This document shows, one piece after another, positions 27,071-39,921 of a stretch of 64,000 nucleotides of DNA. Numbering within the stretch: position 1 is the first letter of the stretch; each line of letters starts with the position of its first letter. The notes below the pieces were generated by a model, which worked only from the letters and a program-made list of their open reading frames with translations, had not been told where the DNA came from and did not search any database. A program made the position numbers and the translations under genes. Origin of the DNA: Streptomyces griseoflavus (lineage in GTDB: Bacteria > Actinomycetota > Actinomycetes > Streptomycetales > Streptomycetaceae); contig NZ_BMUC01000004.1 of assembly GCF_014649995.1 (NCBI RefSeq), forward strand, positions 314,425 through 378,424, in the 5' to 3' direction.

Positions 27071-28096
27071 TCACTTCGCGGAATCCGCACCGGTCCCGGT
27101 GCCGCCGCGCTCGGCCACCAGGGCGGCGGCCTCGTCGCGCAGATCGCGGCGGAGCTCCTTCGGCAGGGAGAAGATGATGGACTCCTCGGCCGCCTTGACG
27201 ATCTCGACGTCCTCGAAGCCGCGCTGCGACAGCCACTCCAGGACCTGCTCGACGAGGATCTCCGGCACCGAGGCGCCCGAGGTCACGCCGACCGTGGAGA
27301 CGCCCTCCAGCCAGGCCTCGTCGATCTCGTCGGCGAAGTCCACCAGGTACGCCGCGCGGGCGCCCGCGATCTTGGCGACCTCGACCAGCCGCTTGGAGTT
27401 GGAGGAGTTGCGCGAGCCGACCACGATCACCAGGTCGGCCTCGGCGCCCATCTGCTTGACGGCGAGCTGACGGTTCTGCGTGGCGTAGCAGATGTCGTCG
27501 CTGGGCGGGGAGATGAGCTGGGGGAACTTCTCCTTGAGGGCGTCGACGGTCTCCATGGTCTCGTCGACGGAGAGCGTGGTCTGGGAGAGCCACACGACCT
27601 TGGAGGGGTCGCGGACCTCGACCTTGGCCACGTCGCCCGGCCCGTCGACGAGCTGGATGTGGTCGGGGGCCTCGCCGGAGGTGCCGATGACCTCCTCGTG
27701 GCCCTCGTGACCGATGAGGAGGATGTCGTAGTCGTCGTTGGCGAAGCGGACGGCTTCCTTGTGGACCTTGGTGACCAGCGGGCAGGTGGCGTCGATGGTG
27801 GCGAGCCGGCCGCGCTCGGCCTCCTCGTGGACGACGGGGGCGACGCCGTGCGCGGAGAACATCACGATGTTGCCCGGGGGGACCTCCTCCGTCCGTTCGA
27901 CGAAGATCGCGCCCTTCTTCTCCAGGGTCTGCACGACGTACTTGTTGTGCACGATCTCGTGCCGGACGTAGACGGGGGCCCCGTACTGCTCCAGGGCCTT
28001 CTCGACGGCGATCACGGCGCGGTCCACACCCGCGCAGTAACCACGGGGGGCGGCGAGCAGGACACGGCGGCCAGGCGAAGCGGTCATGCCTCCCAT
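27071..28096 (-). CDS. ispH: 4-hydroxy-3-methylbut-2-enyl diphosphate reductase
   Basis: 341 residues. The three Fe-S cluster Cys are in [19 protein letters not shown] and [12 protein letters not shown]; His residues in RHEIVHNK and GHEGHEE and Glu in the [15 protein letters not shown] region agree with the family. It makes IPP and DMAPP in the last step of the MEP pathway. A cis-prenyltransferase in the same window (56441) would use these products. Start: ATG 28096 or 28087; neither has a clear ribosome binding site. Confidence 0.96.
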   Translation of the reverse strand: MGGMTASPGRRVLLAAPRGYCAGVDRAVIAVEKALEQYGAPVYVRHEIVHNKYVVQTLEKKGAIFVERTEEVPPGNIVMFSAHGVAPVVHEEAERGRLATIDATCPLVTKVHKEAVRFANDDYDILLIGHEGHEEVIGTSGEAPDHIQLVDGPGDVAKVEVRDPSKVVWLSQTTLSVDETMETVDALKEKFPQLISPPSDDICYATQNRQLAVKQMGAEADLVIVVGSRNSSNSKRLVEVAKIAGARAAYLVDFADEIDEAWLEGVSTVGVTSGASVPEILVEQVLEWLSQRGFEDVEIVKAAEESIIFSLPKELRRDLRDEAAALVAERGGTGTGADSAK

Positions 28097-28162
28097 CGTA
28101 AGGGCCGGGCCGGAGGCGTCCGGTCCCGGTGCGTTGTCGGTGGGGCGCACTACCCTCGCGGC

Positions 28163-29371
28163 ATGGCTGTCAACACGTCTGTGGAAGCTCCCATCCCGGT
28201 CGGGGAGGTGTCGCGGCTCATCGGCGGGTGGATCGACCGGCTCGGCGCGGTGTGGGTGGAGGGGCAGATCACCCAGCTGTCGCGGCGGCCCGGCGCCGGG
28301 GTGGTGTTCCTGACGCTGCGCGACCCCTCGTACGACATCTCCGTGGGCGTGACCTGCTACCGGCAGGTGTTCGACGCCGTCGCGGACGTGGTGAGCGAGG
28401 GCGCCCGGGTGGTGGTGCACTGCAAACCGGAGTGGTACGCGCCGCGCGGGCAGTTGTCGCTGCGCGCCGCCGAGATCAAGCCGGTCGGGGTCGGGGAACT
28501 GCTGGCGCGTCTGGAGCAGCTGAAGAAGTCCCTCGCGCGGGAGGGGCTCTTCGCGCCGGAGCGCAAGAAGCCGCTGCCGTTCCTGCCGCAGCTCGTCGGC
28601 CTGGTGTGCGGGCGGGCCTCGGCGGCCGAGCGGGACGTGCTGGAGAACGCGCGGCACCGCTGGCCGGCCGTGCGCTTCGAGGTGCGCAACGTGGCCGTGC
28701 AGGGGGTGCACGCGGTGCCCCAGGTGGTTCAGGCCGTGAAGGAGCTGGACGCGATCGACGACGTGGACGTGATCGTCGTCGCGCGGGGCGGCGGCAGCGT
28801 GGAGGACCTGCTGCCGTTCTCCGACGAGCAGCTGGTGCGGGCGGTGGCGGCGTGCCGTACGCCGGTCGTCTCGGCGATCGGGCACGAGCCGGACCATCCG
28901 CTCCTGGACCACGTCGCCGACCTGCGCGCCTCGACGCCGACGGACGCCGCGAAGAAGGTGGTGCCGGACGTGGGCGAGGAGTACGAGCGGGTGCGGATGC
29001 TGCGCGACCGCGCGCGGCGCTGCGTGGGGGCGCTGCTGGAGCGGGAGGAGCGCGGGCTGGCGCACGCGCTGGCCCGGCCCTCGATACAGGACCCGCACCG
29101 GATGATCGACGCCCGGGCCGAGGAGGTCACGGCGCTGCTGGAGCGGGGGCGGCGCTCGCTGCGGCACCAGCTGGACCGGGCCGACTCCGAGCTGTCGCAC
29201 ACCCACGCGCGGGTGGTCGCCCTGTCCCCCGCGGCGACCCTGAAGCGCGGGTACGCGGTGCTCCAGCGGCCGGACGGGCACGCGGTGCGCGCTCCGGGCG
29301 AGGTGGAGGCCGGTGAGGCGCTGCGGGCGCGGGTGTCCGAGGGCGAGTTCACTGTCCGGGTCGATGCGTAG
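28163..29371 (+). CDS. xseA: Exodeoxyribonuclease VII large subunit
   Basis: 402 residues. N-terminal OB fold (about 10-105: [28 protein letters not shown]), central catalytic domain with [28 protein letters not shown] and ASTPTDAA, and a helical C-terminal region that binds the small subunit. Cuts single-stranded DNA from both ends in repair. Divergent from ispH with 66 bases between them, and followed by xseB after 10 bases. Confidence 0.96.
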   Translation: MAVNTSVEAPIPVGEVSRLIGGWIDRLGAVWVEGQITQLSRRPGAGVVFLTLRDPSYDISVGVTCYRQVFDAVADVVSEGARVVVHCKPEWYAPRGQLSLRAAEIKPVGVGELLARLEQLKKSLAREGLFAPERKKPLPFLPQLVGLVCGRASAAERDVLENARHRWPAVRFEVRNVAVQGVHAVPQVVQAVKELDAIDDVDVIVVARGGGSVEDLLPFSDEQLVRAVAACRTPVVSAIGHEPDHPLLDHVADLRASTPTDAAKKVVPDVGEEYERVRMLRDRARRCVGALLEREERGLAHALARPSIQDPHRMIDARAEEVTALLERGRRSLRHQLDRADSELSHTHARVVALSPAATLKRGYAVLQRPDGHAVRAPGEVEAGEALRARVSEGEFTVRVDA

Positions 29372-29381
29372 GGTGGGCGGA

Positions 29382-29645
29382 ATGACGAGCAAGACGGAGA
29401 CGGAGTCCGAGCAGGTGGCGGCCGAGGCGCTCGGGTACGAGCAGGCGCGGGACGAGCTGATCGAGGTGGTCCGGCGGCTGGAGGCGGGCGGTACGACGCT
29501 GGAGGAGTCCCTCGCGCTGTGGGAGCGGGGCGAGGAGCTGGCCAAGGTGTGCCGGCGCTGGCTGGAGGGGGCGCGGGCGCGGCTGGACGCGGCGCTGGCG
29601 GAGGAGGCCGGGGAGGACGGCGGGAAGGGCGGCCGCGAGGACTGA
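29382..29645 (+). CDS. xseB: Exodeoxyribonuclease VII small subunit
   Basis: 87 residues. The family core [20 protein letters not shown] followed by [18 protein letters not shown] is complete. Acidic C-terminus. It binds the long helices of XseA. ATG 29382 follows GGGTGGGCGGA; translation is probably coupled to xseA. Confidence 0.95.
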   Translation: MTSKTETESEQVAAEALGYEQARDELIEVVRRLEAGGTTLEESLALWERGEELAKVCRRWLEGARARLDAALAEEAGEDGGKGGRED

Positions 29646-29682
29646 TCCGTGAAATGGATCACCGCACTCCAGATTTAGTTGA

Positions 29683-29693
29683 AGGTTGAACCT
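29683..29693. promoter_or_regulatory. AGGTTGAACCT dyad ahead of the reductase gene
   Basis: A five-base-arm inverted repeat AGGTT-G-AACCT lies 86 bases before the start codon. A related AGGTTCACCT is at 29769-29778, directly upstream of the ATG. The region is more A/T-rich than its neighbours. Possible repressor or MerR-type site. Confidence 0.35.
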
Positions 29694-29778
29694 CATGGGC
29701 GTACGGTCGGGTGCGTCATCAGGTCCGTGGCTCCTGCACGGAACTCCGGGCCGACGCACCACCGCAAAAGGTTCACCT

Positions 29779-30369
29779 ATGTCTCTCCTTCTCGACGCCG
29801 CCGCCCAGGACCTGCTGTTCCGCGAGGCGCGCACCGCCAACACGTTCACCGACGAGCCGGTGACCGACGAGCAGGTGCGGGCGATCTACGACCTGGTCAA
29901 GTACGGCCCCACGTCCATGAACCAGTCGCCGCTGCGCGTCACGCTGGTGCGCTCCCCCGAGGCCCGCGAGCGCCTCGTCCAGCATCTGGCCGAGGGCAAC
30001 CGGTCCAAGACCGCCGCCGCCCCGCTCGTCGCCATCCTGTCCGCGGACAACGAGTTCCACGAGGAGCTGCCGCAGCTCTTCCCGCACTTCCCGCAGGCCA
30101 AGGACGCCGTCTTCGGCGAGCGCCCGGTGCGTGAGGGCTCCGCCGCGCTGAACGCCGCCCTCCAGGCCGCGTACTTCATCATCGGCGTCCGCGCCGCCGG
30201 CCTGGCCGCCGGACCGATGACCGGCCTCGACTTCGAGGGCCTGCGCAAGGAGTTCCTGGACGACGACCACACCCCGCTGATGGTCGTCAACATCGGCCGC
30301 CCCGGCCCCGACGCCTGGTTCCCGCGCAGCCCGCGCCTGGAGTTCGAGCAGGTCGTCACCACGGTCTGA
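29779..30369 (+). CDS. Malonic semialdehyde reductase-like nitroreductase (RutE/HadB type)
   Basis: 196 residues of the nitroreductase fold. REARTANTFTDEPV starts the fold; KYGPTSMNQSPLRV is the FMN/NADPH-binding loop typical of RutE-like members; ADNEFHEELPQLFPHF is also family-typical. RutE reduces malonic semialdehyde to 3-hydroxypropionate in pyrimidine breakdown; no other rut genes are nearby, so the substrate here is uncertain. AAAGG precedes the ATG by seven bases. Confidence 0.88.
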   Translation: MSLLLDAAAQDLLFREARTANTFTDEPVTDEQVRAIYDLVKYGPTSMNQSPLRVTLVRSPEARERLVQHLAEGNRSKTAAAPLVAILSADNEFHEELPQLFPHFPQAKDAVFGERPVREGSAALNAALQAAYFIIGVRAAGLAAGPMTGLDFEGLRKEFLDDDHTPLMVVNIGRPGPDAWFPRSPRLEFEQVVTTV

Positions 30370-30407
30370 CCCCGTCCACGGCGGTCGGACCCCACGCACG
30401 GCGCAAC

Positions 30408-30455
30408 AGGGGCGGGGCTCCGCCGGATCAACCGAACCGGCGGAGCCCCGCCCCT
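30408..30455. terminator. Bidirectional terminator
   Basis: A perfect 18-bp stem (30408-30425 with 30438-30455) and 12-base loop between two convergent genes, the nitroreductase and the DUF4245 gene. Confidence 0.9.
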
Positions 30456-30468
30456 TCGCCTTGCGCGC

Positions 30469-30993
30469 TCACTCGGTGCGCAGCGCCTCGGCCATTTTCG
30501 TCAGCTGCCCGAACGACCCGGTGCCCGTCACCAGGGTGGTCGAACCGTCGGTGCCCTCCAGGACCAGCGCGTCGTAGTGGTCGCCGTCGTACCGCGTCCA
30601 CGTCTCGCCGTCGATCTGCTGGGTGACGTCGGTCTTCTCGGCGCCCTGCGTCTTGCTCCTGATGAACACCGCCCGCTTGCCCGTGGACTGCTCGACCGCC
30701 ACGTACTCCCCGTCAGGGGCGTGGTAGCCGAGGTGCCAGGCGTCGCCGTCGGCGCCCCGGTAGCGCACGGAGGTGGGCTTCCACTCCTCCGGCAGGCCGA
30801 CGGGAGCGGCCACCGGGTACGGGGCGGCCCGGCGGGCGGTGAGCAGGTCGACCCGGTAGTCGACCCGCTTGAGGTCGGGGTCGCCGTCCTCCTGCGTGTT
30901 GAGCAGCCAGACCACTCCCGCCACGAGCACGATGACAGCCAGGGAGAGGACCATGTCCCTGACCGTTTTCTGCATGCTGTTCGTTCCTGCCAC
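30469..30993 (-). CDS. DUF4245 membrane protein
   Basis: 174 residues. One transmembrane helix at about 14-33 ([18 protein letters not shown]), then an extracellular domain with [35 protein letters not shown] and [18 protein letters not shown], as in DUF4245 of actinobacteria. Role unknown. GTG 30993 gives the usual N-terminus ([13 protein letters not shown]); ATG 30975 is an alternative with a better ribosome binding site. Divergent from glpX, as in other Streptomyces. Confidence 0.85.
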   Translation of the reverse strand: MAGTNSMQKTVRDMVLSLAVIVLVAGVVWLLNTQEDGDPDLKRVDYRVDLLTARRAAPYPVAAPVGLPEEWKPTSVRYRGADGDAWHLGYHAPDGEYVAVEQSTGKRAVFIRSKTQGAEKTDVTQQIDGETWTRYDGDHYDALVLEGTDGSTTLVTGTGSFGQLTKMAEALRTE

Positions 30994-31117
30994 GCCCCTA
31001 TCGTCGCAGGTACCCGGAGCGCTCATCCGTGGGGGCCCCTGCTCATTTTGTCTGCCTGGCGATAGAGTCGTGGCCACACCCTCATCCGGCCGTCGTCGTA
31101 CAGAAAGGTGCGCTCCG

Positions 31118-32152
31118 ATGACCGAACACCATCATCTGCCGTCCGAGCTCGATGTTCCCTCCGAGGCCCCCGACCGCAACCTCGCCCTGGAGCTCGTACG
31201 GGTCACCGAGGCCGCGGCGATGGCTGCCGGCCGCTGGGTAGGGCGCGGCGACAAGAACGGCGCCGACGGTGCCGCGGTGCGCGCCATGCGCACGCTCGTC
31301 TCCACCGTCTCGATGAACGGCGTCGTCGTCATCGGCGAGGGCGAGAAGGACGAAGCCCCGATGCTGTTCAACGGGGAGCGCGTGGGCGACGGGACCGGAC
31401 CGGAGTGCGACATCGCCGTCGACCCGATCGACGGCACCACGCTGACCGCCAAGGGCATGACGAACGCCATCGCGGTGCTGGCCGCCGCCGAGCGCGGCTC
31501 GATGTTCGACCCGTCGGCCGTGTTCTACATGGACAAGCTGGTCACCGGCCCGGAGGCGGCCGACTTCGTCGACATCAACGCCCCGGTGAACGTGAACATC
31601 CGGCGGGTCGCCAAGGCCAAGCGGGTCACCCCCGAGGACGTCACCGTCGTGATCCTGGACCGGCCGCGCCACGAAGGCATCATCAAGGAGATCCGGGAAA
31701 CCGGCGCGCGCATCAAGCTGATCTCCGACGGCGACGTGGCCGGCTCCATCCTCGCGCTGCGCGAGGGCACCGGCATCGACCTGCTGCTCGGCGTCGGCGG
31801 CACCCCCGAGGGCATCATCTCGGCCTGCGCGGTGAAGTGCCTGGGCGGCACGATCCAGGGCAAGCTGTGGCCCAAGGACGAGGAGGAGCGGCAGCGGGCG
31901 GTCGACGCGGGGCACGACCTCGACCGGGTGCTGACCACGGAGGACCTGGTCACCGGGGACAACGTGTTCTTCGTGGCGACGGGGATCACCGATGGTGAGC
32001 TGCTGCGTGGTGTGCGGTACCGGCCGGAGACGGCGACGACGGACTCGATCGTGATGCGGTCGAAGTCGGGGACGGTGCGGAGGATCGACTCCGAGCACCG
32101 GCTCAGCAAGCTGAGGGCTTACAGCGCGGTGGATTTCGACCGGGCGAAGTGA
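31118..32152 (+). CDS. glpX: Class II fructose-1,6-bisphosphatase
   Basis: 344 residues. [25 protein letters not shown] and the metal-binding VDPIDGTT are intact, as are SDGDVAGS and [15 protein letters not shown]. It removes the 1-phosphate of fructose bisphosphate in gluconeogenesis; Streptomyces depends on this type. AGAAAGGTG precedes the ATG. Confidence 0.96.
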   Translation: MTEHHHLPSELDVPSEAPDRNLALELVRVTEAAAMAAGRWVGRGDKNGADGAAVRAMRTLVSTVSMNGVVVIGEGEKDEAPMLFNGERVGDGTGPECDIAVDPIDGTTLTAKGMTNAIAVLAAAERGSMFDPSAVFYMDKLVTGPEAADFVDINAPVNVNIRRVAKAKRVTPEDVTVVILDRPRHEGIIKEIRETGARIKLISDGDVAGSILALREGTGIDLLLGVGGTPEGIISACAVKCLGGTIQGKLWPKDEEERQRAVDAGHDLDRVLTTEDLVTGDNVFFVATGITDGELLRGVRYRPETATTDSIVMRSKSGTVRRIDSEHRLSKLRAYSAVDFDRAK

Positions 32153-32184
32153 GACTCCGTCGGGTGCGGGTGGGTTGTGGCTGA

Positions 32185-32527
32185 GCGCGCAGTTCCCCGC
32201 GCCCCTGGGGGGTGAGCGCGCGCCCGGTGACGGAATGACTTCCCGTGCGGGGGGAGCGACCGTGGTGCCGGGGGCGGCCTGTCCGTGCGGATGGGTGGGG
32301 GTTGGGCGCGCAGTTCCCCGCGCCCCTTGGGGGGCTGGTTGCACTCACCGGCGGTGGGCGGTGGCCGTGGGCTGGGGTGGCCCGTCCGTGCGGGTGGGTG
32401 GGGGTTGGGCGCGCAGTTCCCCGCACCCCTGAGGTGAGTTGTGCTCGCCGGCGATGGGTTGGTGGCCGTGGGGCCGGGAGCGGCCTGTCCGTGCGGGTGG
32501 GTGGAGGTTGGGCGCGCAGTTCCCCGC
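32185..32527. repeat. Four copies of a GCGCGCAGTTCCCCGC element
   Basis: Copies at 32185-32200, 32306-32321, 32409-32424 and 32512-32527. Copies 2-4 are spaced exactly 103 bases and the sequence between them is also related (CCGTGCGGGTGGGTGG and similar), so this is a degenerate tandem array. Most copies include GGGCGCG-N8-CGCGCCC, which folds as a hairpin. I recall the same core as a dispersed short repeat in Streptomyces intergenic regions. It probably also ends transcription of glpX and the WhiB gene, which converge here. Confidence 0.85.
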
Positions 32528-32596
32528 GCCGCTGGGGGTGGTCGTGGGGAGGGGGCGGCCTCTGGGGGGAGGGCGCCCCTGCTGTTGGGTGCGGGG

Positions 32597-32971
32597 TCAG
32601 CCCGCGGCGGCTATGCGGTTCTGGCGGGGCGTCTTCTTCAGTTCCATGTCGCGGCGCCTGCGGCGGGCGAGGACCACGCGGCGTTCGGCGGCGGTGAGGC
32701 CGCCCCACACGCCGTACGGTTCGGGCTGGAGCAGGGCGTGTTCGCGGCACTCGACCATGACCGGGCAGCGGGCGCAGACCCGCTTGGCGGCCTCCTCGCG
32801 GGAGAGCCGGGCGGCGGTGGGTTCCTTCGACGGCGCGAAGAACAGCCCCGCCTCGTCGCGCCGGCACACCGCCTCGGTGTGCCAGGGCGCGTCCTGGTCC
32901 CTGTCCCGCGCTGCTGCCGGCCGGTCCGGAACGGCGGCTACCTGCAGGGACGAATGCGGCGGTTGCAGCAC
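32597..32971 (-). CDS. WhiB-family [4Fe-4S] regulator
   Basis: 124 residues. Four cluster Cys: one in AVCRRDE, two in CARCPVMVEC (CxxC) and the last Cys of that segment. The GVWGG turn and the basic tail LARRRRRDMELKKTPRQNR (DNA binding) follow. WhiB proteins bind a primary sigma factor and DNA and sense NO or redox. Position between glpX and the fumarase gene suggests the WblI-type member, but the symbol is not certain. GTG start with CAGGAG six bases upstream. Confidence 0.92.
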   Translation of the reverse strand: MLQPPHSSLQVAAVPDRPAAARDRDQDAPWHTEAVCRRDEAGLFFAPSKEPTAARLSREEAAKRVCARCPVMVECREHALLQPEPYGVWGGLTAAERRVVLARRRRRDMELKKTPRQNRIAAAG

Positions 32972-33079
32972 GGTCTACTCCTGACGACGGCTTCGCAAGC
33001 GAGACACGATGCAGCAAGGCTTACCCGATGTGCGCGAGCCTATGCACTGAGTCCCCAACGGGCTCCGCCCGCCCGGGAG

Positions 33080-33775
33080 TCAGTGCCCGAGGTGCTTGCG
33101 CATGCTCTTGCCGACCGTGCGGTGGACCCGGTCCAGGATGTCCGCGACGAGCTTCCCCCGCCGGGGCCGCGCCTCCACACTGCCCAGCACCGCCCAGCCG
33201 TCGACGAAGACCACCGGCGCCTCCTCGTCGGTCGCGTCCAGCGTGTCCACCTCGAAGGAGCCGAGGACACCGCCGCCCGTGCCGCGCAGCGACACGTTCT
33301 CCGGGACACGGATCTCGACGCTGCCGAAGACGGAGAACGCCTTGATCATCACCTGCTGGTGGTCGAACATGGCCTCGCTGAGGTCGATCTCGACACTGCC
33401 GAAGATCGCGTACGCGTGGATGCGGCGGCCGGTCCGCCAGCGGCCCTTGCGGGCGGCGGCACTGAACACCGCGACCACGTTGTCGTCGGGGTCCATGGGG
33501 ATCGCGCCGGCGGTGGGGCGGTGGGGCGCGGTGGCGTGGGCCGCCGCGCGCCGGTGGGCTATCGGCAGGTCCTGGACGAACACGTCCAGTTCCCCCACCG
33601 TCTTGGCGGCCAGCACGCCCTCCACGCGCTCCGCGTGCTCGTCGGCGGTCAGGCGGCCCTCGGCGAGGGCCTCGCGCAGGAGGTCGGCGATACGGTCCCG
33701 GTCGGCGTCGGAGGCGCGCAACTCGGCGGTCCGCGGTGCCGTGTCCGGCTGCTGGGCGTGCTTCTCAAGGTCCAC
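33080..33775 (-). CDS. DUF1707 protein with LiaF-like C-terminal domain
   Basis: 231 residues. The DUF1707 (SHOCT-like) domain at about 18-70: LRASDADRDRIADLLREAL and EGRLTADEHAERVEGVL. A middle Ala/His/Arg-rich linker, then a beta-rich domain with AIFGSVEIDLSEA, SVFGSVEIRVPENVS and GVLGSFEVD repeats, as in cell-wall-stress proteins of the LiaF type. No membrane helix. GTG start at 33775. Confidence 0.87.
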   Translation of the reverse strand: MDLEKHAQQPDTAPRTAELRASDADRDRIADLLREALAEGRLTADEHAERVEGVLAAKTVGELDVFVQDLPIAHRRAAAHATAPHRPTAGAIPMDPDDNVVAVFSAAARKGRWRTGRRIHAYAIFGSVEIDLSEAMFDHQQVMIKAFSVFGSVEIRVPENVSLRGTGGGVLGSFEVDTLDATDEEAPVVFVDGWAVLGSVEARPRRGKLVADILDRVHRTVGKSMRKHLGH

Positions 33776-33930
33776 GACAGCAGCGTACCCAAACGCGATA
33801 GATCGCGACTACCCTCCGGGGCGGACGACTGAGGACAACCTCACAGATTCGCCGCCGGCGGCAGGTCCTAGGCTGGTCATCGCCCGCCGACGGAGGCGGG
33901 CGGTCTTCCGTCGAGTGAGGAATGGGCGAG

Positions 33931-35601
<1,671 letters not shown>

Positions 35602-35938
35602 CGGCCGACCGGCGGGCGCAGGGCTCGGGGGCGGCGGGGTGGCGTTTTTCGCCCTCGCCGCCCTTCCTGTTGCCGTCCCGGGGGCGCTGACCCCGGACCC
35701 CCGCTCCTCGACCGACGCCGGAAGGGCTGGGGACGGCCCTTCCGGCGGGTGGAGACCGAGCGACCGGCACGTCCGTATAGCGGACCCCGTGTGCCACTTT
35801 CGGACAATCTGGCCCTGACCCCGCCCGTTCCGTTGACGGGATCAACCATCGCTGTGAGTCTTCTCGGCGCTCAGACATGCACATGCCATGTCAATCCTTG
35901 TGTGGCCCACCCCACGGGCTGCCTCCCGAGGAGACCAG
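35602..35938. other. 337-bp intergenic stretch
   Basis: The first half holds the fumarase terminator (see 35716). The second half is the promoter region and leader of the secreted aminopeptidase: CCGTTGACGGGATCAACC around 35829-35846 contains a -35-like TTGACG and a short dyad. No gene. Confidence 0.5.
35716..35747 (+). terminator. Fumarase gene terminator
   Basis: CGCCGGAAGGGC (35716-35727) pairs perfectly with GCCCTTCCGGCG (35736-35747); eight-base loop. Confidence 0.8.
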
Positions 35939-37366
35939 GTGAAACGAAGATTCGCCGTGGCGAGCGTCTCGCTCGCCGTCGTGCTGGGCTGCGGAACACT
36001 CCCCGCCGCGGCAGCCGACTCCACGACCACCGTGACCGCCCCGACCGCCGCCGCCGCACCCGACGTCGACGTCAACAAGGTCAAGGCGCACCTCAACGAA
36101 CTGAGCGCCATCGCCGGACGCAACGGCGGGAACCGCCGCTCCACCGGACAGGGGTACCGCGACTCCGTCGCCTACGTGAAGGGCAAGCTCCAGGCGGCCG
36201 GTTACACCGTCACCGAGCAGCCCTGCACGTCCGGCTGCACCAGCGGGGCCGGGCCCAACCTCATCGCCGAGTGGCCCAAGGGCGACGCCAACAACGTCTA
36301 CATGTTCGGCGCCCACCTCGACGGCGTCTCCGCCGGGCCCGGCATGAACGACAACGGCTCCGGCTCCGCCGCCCTGCTGGAGAACGCCCTGACGCTGGCC
36401 CAGCAGAACCCGGACATGCGCAACCGGGTCCGCTTCGCCTGGTGGACCGACGAGGAGCAGGGGCTCAACGGGTCCGACTTCTACGTGCGTTCGCTGTCCT
36501 CCACCGAGCGCGCCAAGATCAAGGCGTACTACAACTTCGACATGGTCGCCTCCACCAACGGCGGCTACTTCATCAACCACATCACCTCCGCGGCCGCCGC
36601 GCCGATGAAGGCCTACTGGGACTCCCTCGGCCTCCAGCCGGAGGAGAACACCGAGGGCGCCGGCCGCAGCGACGACTACCCCTTCGAGCAGTACGGCATC
36701 CCGACCTCCGGGTACGCCATGGGCGCGAGCGCCCGCAAGACCTCCGCGCAGGCCGCCAAGTGGGGCGGCACCTCGGGGTCCGCGTACGACCCGTGCTACC
36801 ACCGGTCCTGCGACACCCTCACCAACATCAACACCACCGGTCTCGACCGCGCGTCGGACGGGATCGCGTACACCCTGTGGCAGCGGGCCGTGAACACCGG
36901 CACCGGCGGCACCTGCGACACCGCCGGCGCCGTCGGCAACGGCGGGTTCGAGAGCGGGACCACGCCGTGGACCGGGAACACCGCCACCATCGGCGCCCAC
37001 TCGGGCCAGGCCCCCCACGGCGGCACCCGGTTCGCCCTGCTCGGCGGGAACGGGTCCACGAGCACCGAGTCGATCAGCCAGACGGTGACCGTCCCGTCCG
37101 GGTGCACCCAGGCCTCCCTGACCTACTGGCTGCACGTCGACACCGACGAGTCCACCTCACGCGCCTACGACCGGTTCACCGTGAAGGCCGGCAGCACCAC
37201 CCTCGCCACCCTGTCCAACGTCGACGCCGGCAGCGGCTACGTGCAGCGGTCGGTCGGCCTGTCGGCGTACGCCGGGCAGACGGTGACCCTGACCTTCACC
37301 GCCACCGAGGACTACACCCTGCAGACCGGCTTCCTCCTCGACGACGTGGCCCTGCGCAACGGCTGA
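35939..37366 (+). CDS. Secreted M28 zinc aminopeptidase
   Basis: 475 residues, similar in layout to the S. griseus aminopeptidase. Signal peptide about 1-28 ([18 protein letters not shown]). Catalytic domain about 45-330 with the zinc ligands in [26 protein letters not shown] (catalytic Glu first), NFDMV and CYHRSCDT. The C-terminal ~145 residues ([12 protein letters not shown] onwards) form a beta-sandwich like the carbohydrate-binding or jelly-roll modules of secreted hydrolases. GTG 35939 has GAGGAG six bases upstream; an upstream ATG is out of place for export. Confidence 0.92.
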   Translation: MKRRFAVASVSLAVVLGCGTLPAAAADSTTTVTAPTAAAAPDVDVNKVKAHLNELSAIAGRNGGNRRSTGQGYRDSVAYVKGKLQAAGYTVTEQPCTSGCTSGAGPNLIAEWPKGDANNVYMFGAHLDGVSAGPGMNDNGSGSAALLENALTLAQQNPDMRNRVRFAWWTDEEQGLNGSDFYVRSLSSTERAKIKAYYNFDMVASTNGGYFINHITSAAAAPMKAYWDSLGLQPEENTEGAGRSDDYPFEQYGIPTSGYAMGASARKTSAQAAKWGGTSGSAYDPCYHRSCDTLTNINTTGLDRASDGIAYTLWQRAVNTGTGGTCDTAGAVGNGGFESGTTPWTGNTATIGAHSGQAPHGGTRFALLGGNGSTSTESISQTVTVPSGCTQASLTYWLHVDTDESTSRAYDRFTVKAGSTTLATLSNVDAGSGYVQRSVGLSAYAGQTVTLTFTATEDYTLQTGFLLDDVALRNG

Positions 37367-37386
37367 TCCTCCCCCCACGGGTGGCC

Positions 37387-37419
37387 CCGCCCCGCCGCGC
37401 CCCCCGCGCGGCGGGGCGG
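37387..37419 (+). terminator. Aminopeptidase gene terminator
   Basis: A 14-bp perfect GC stem (37387-37400 with 37406-37419) and a five-C loop, 20 bases after the stop. Confidence 0.8.
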
Positions 37420-37480
37420 ACGCCGTCCACGGGAATACGCTCGTCCGGGACCACTGCTGTGCATCTTCGGAGGTACGACG

Positions 37481-38884
<1,404 letters not shown>

Positions 38885-38976
38885 CCCTCGCGCGCCGGGG
38901 TGAACCGTGACGGGCACCGCGGCGTCGTATGCCTGGAGCACACACATATCCACGCATGGCGGAGGGCGGAGCGACG

Positions 38977-39648
38977 ATGGGCGACCGAGCGGGCAGAACG
39001 TCCGGCCACTGGGCACCCGGGACACAGATCCTGTGGCGTTACCGGGAGAACGGCGGCGCGCGCATTCACATCGCGCGCCCCGTCACCGTCGTACGCGACG
39101 AGCCCGAGCTGCTCGCGGTGTGGCTGGCGCCCGGCACCGAGTGCGTGAGACCGGTGCTCGCCGACGGCACGCCCGTGCACCAGGAGCCGCTCGGCACCCG
39201 CTACACCAGACCGCGCACGGTGGTGCGGGACCGCTGGTTCGGCACCGGTGTGCTGAAGCTGGCCCGGCCCGGCGACCCGTGGTCGGTGTGGCTGTTCTGG
39301 GACCCGGGCTGGCGGTTCAAGAACTGGTACGTCAACCTGGAGGAGCCGTTGGCCCGTTGGGCGGGCGGAGTGGACTCCGAGGACCACTTCCTGGACATCT
39401 CCGTGCGGCCGGACCGGGTCCGGCACTGGCGGGACGAGGACGAGTTCGACCAGGCCCGGCGGGACGGCCTGGTGGACTCCGCGCTGGCCGGGCGGGTGCG
39501 GGCGGCCGGGCGGGCCGCCGCGCGGGTGATCGACGCCTGGGGTCCGCCGTTCTCGGACGGCTGGGAGAACTGGCGCCCGGACCCGTCCTGGGCGGTACCG
39601 TCACTGCCACAGGACTGGGACCGCACTCCCGCCCATGCGTCCTCGTGA
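38977..39648 (+). CDS. DUF402 family protein
   Basis: 223 residues. The DUF402 core is seen as YRENGGARIHIARPVTVVRD, VWLFWDPGWRFKNWYVNLEEP and DHFLDISVRPD followed by WRDEDEFDQARRDGLVD. Members of this fold include nucleoside di/triphosphate hydrolases; the Asp/Glu residues in the last blocks suit metal binding. ATG 38977 has GGGCGGAG close upstream. Confidence 0.85.
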   Translation: MGDRAGRTSGHWAPGTQILWRYRENGGARIHIARPVTVVRDEPELLAVWLAPGTECVRPVLADGTPVHQEPLGTRYTRPRTVVRDRWFGTGVLKLARPGDPWSVWLFWDPGWRFKNWYVNLEEPLARWAGGVDSEDHFLDISVRPDRVRHWRDEDEFDQARRDGLVDSALAGRVRAAGRAAARVIDAWGPPFSDGWENWRPDPSWAVPSLPQDWDRTPAHASS

Positions 39649-39921
39649 GACCCTTGCTGCGCCCCCGGGCGGGAAACGTAGGATCGTCGTCCGCACGGCG
39701 CGGGGCAGGAATCACCGGAGCGCGCGCTGGGCTTGACCGAACGTCACCGAGGGGCGGCAGGACGTGAGCGAGGGGTACGGAAACACCGGTACCGGCCGGG
39801 AAGGGTCGGCAGGCGGCGCAGCAACAACCTCTGACCACACGCGAAATCCGTTCCGGGGCCACCTGTTCCGGGTATCGGAGTTTCGGCGGGACGAACCGCG
39901 CGCACGGCGTGCGCCGGACGG

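Noticed and set aside
32185-32527. CRISPR array or insertion element
   Set aside because: The sequence between the cores is itself repeated, no transposase or terminal repeats are seen.
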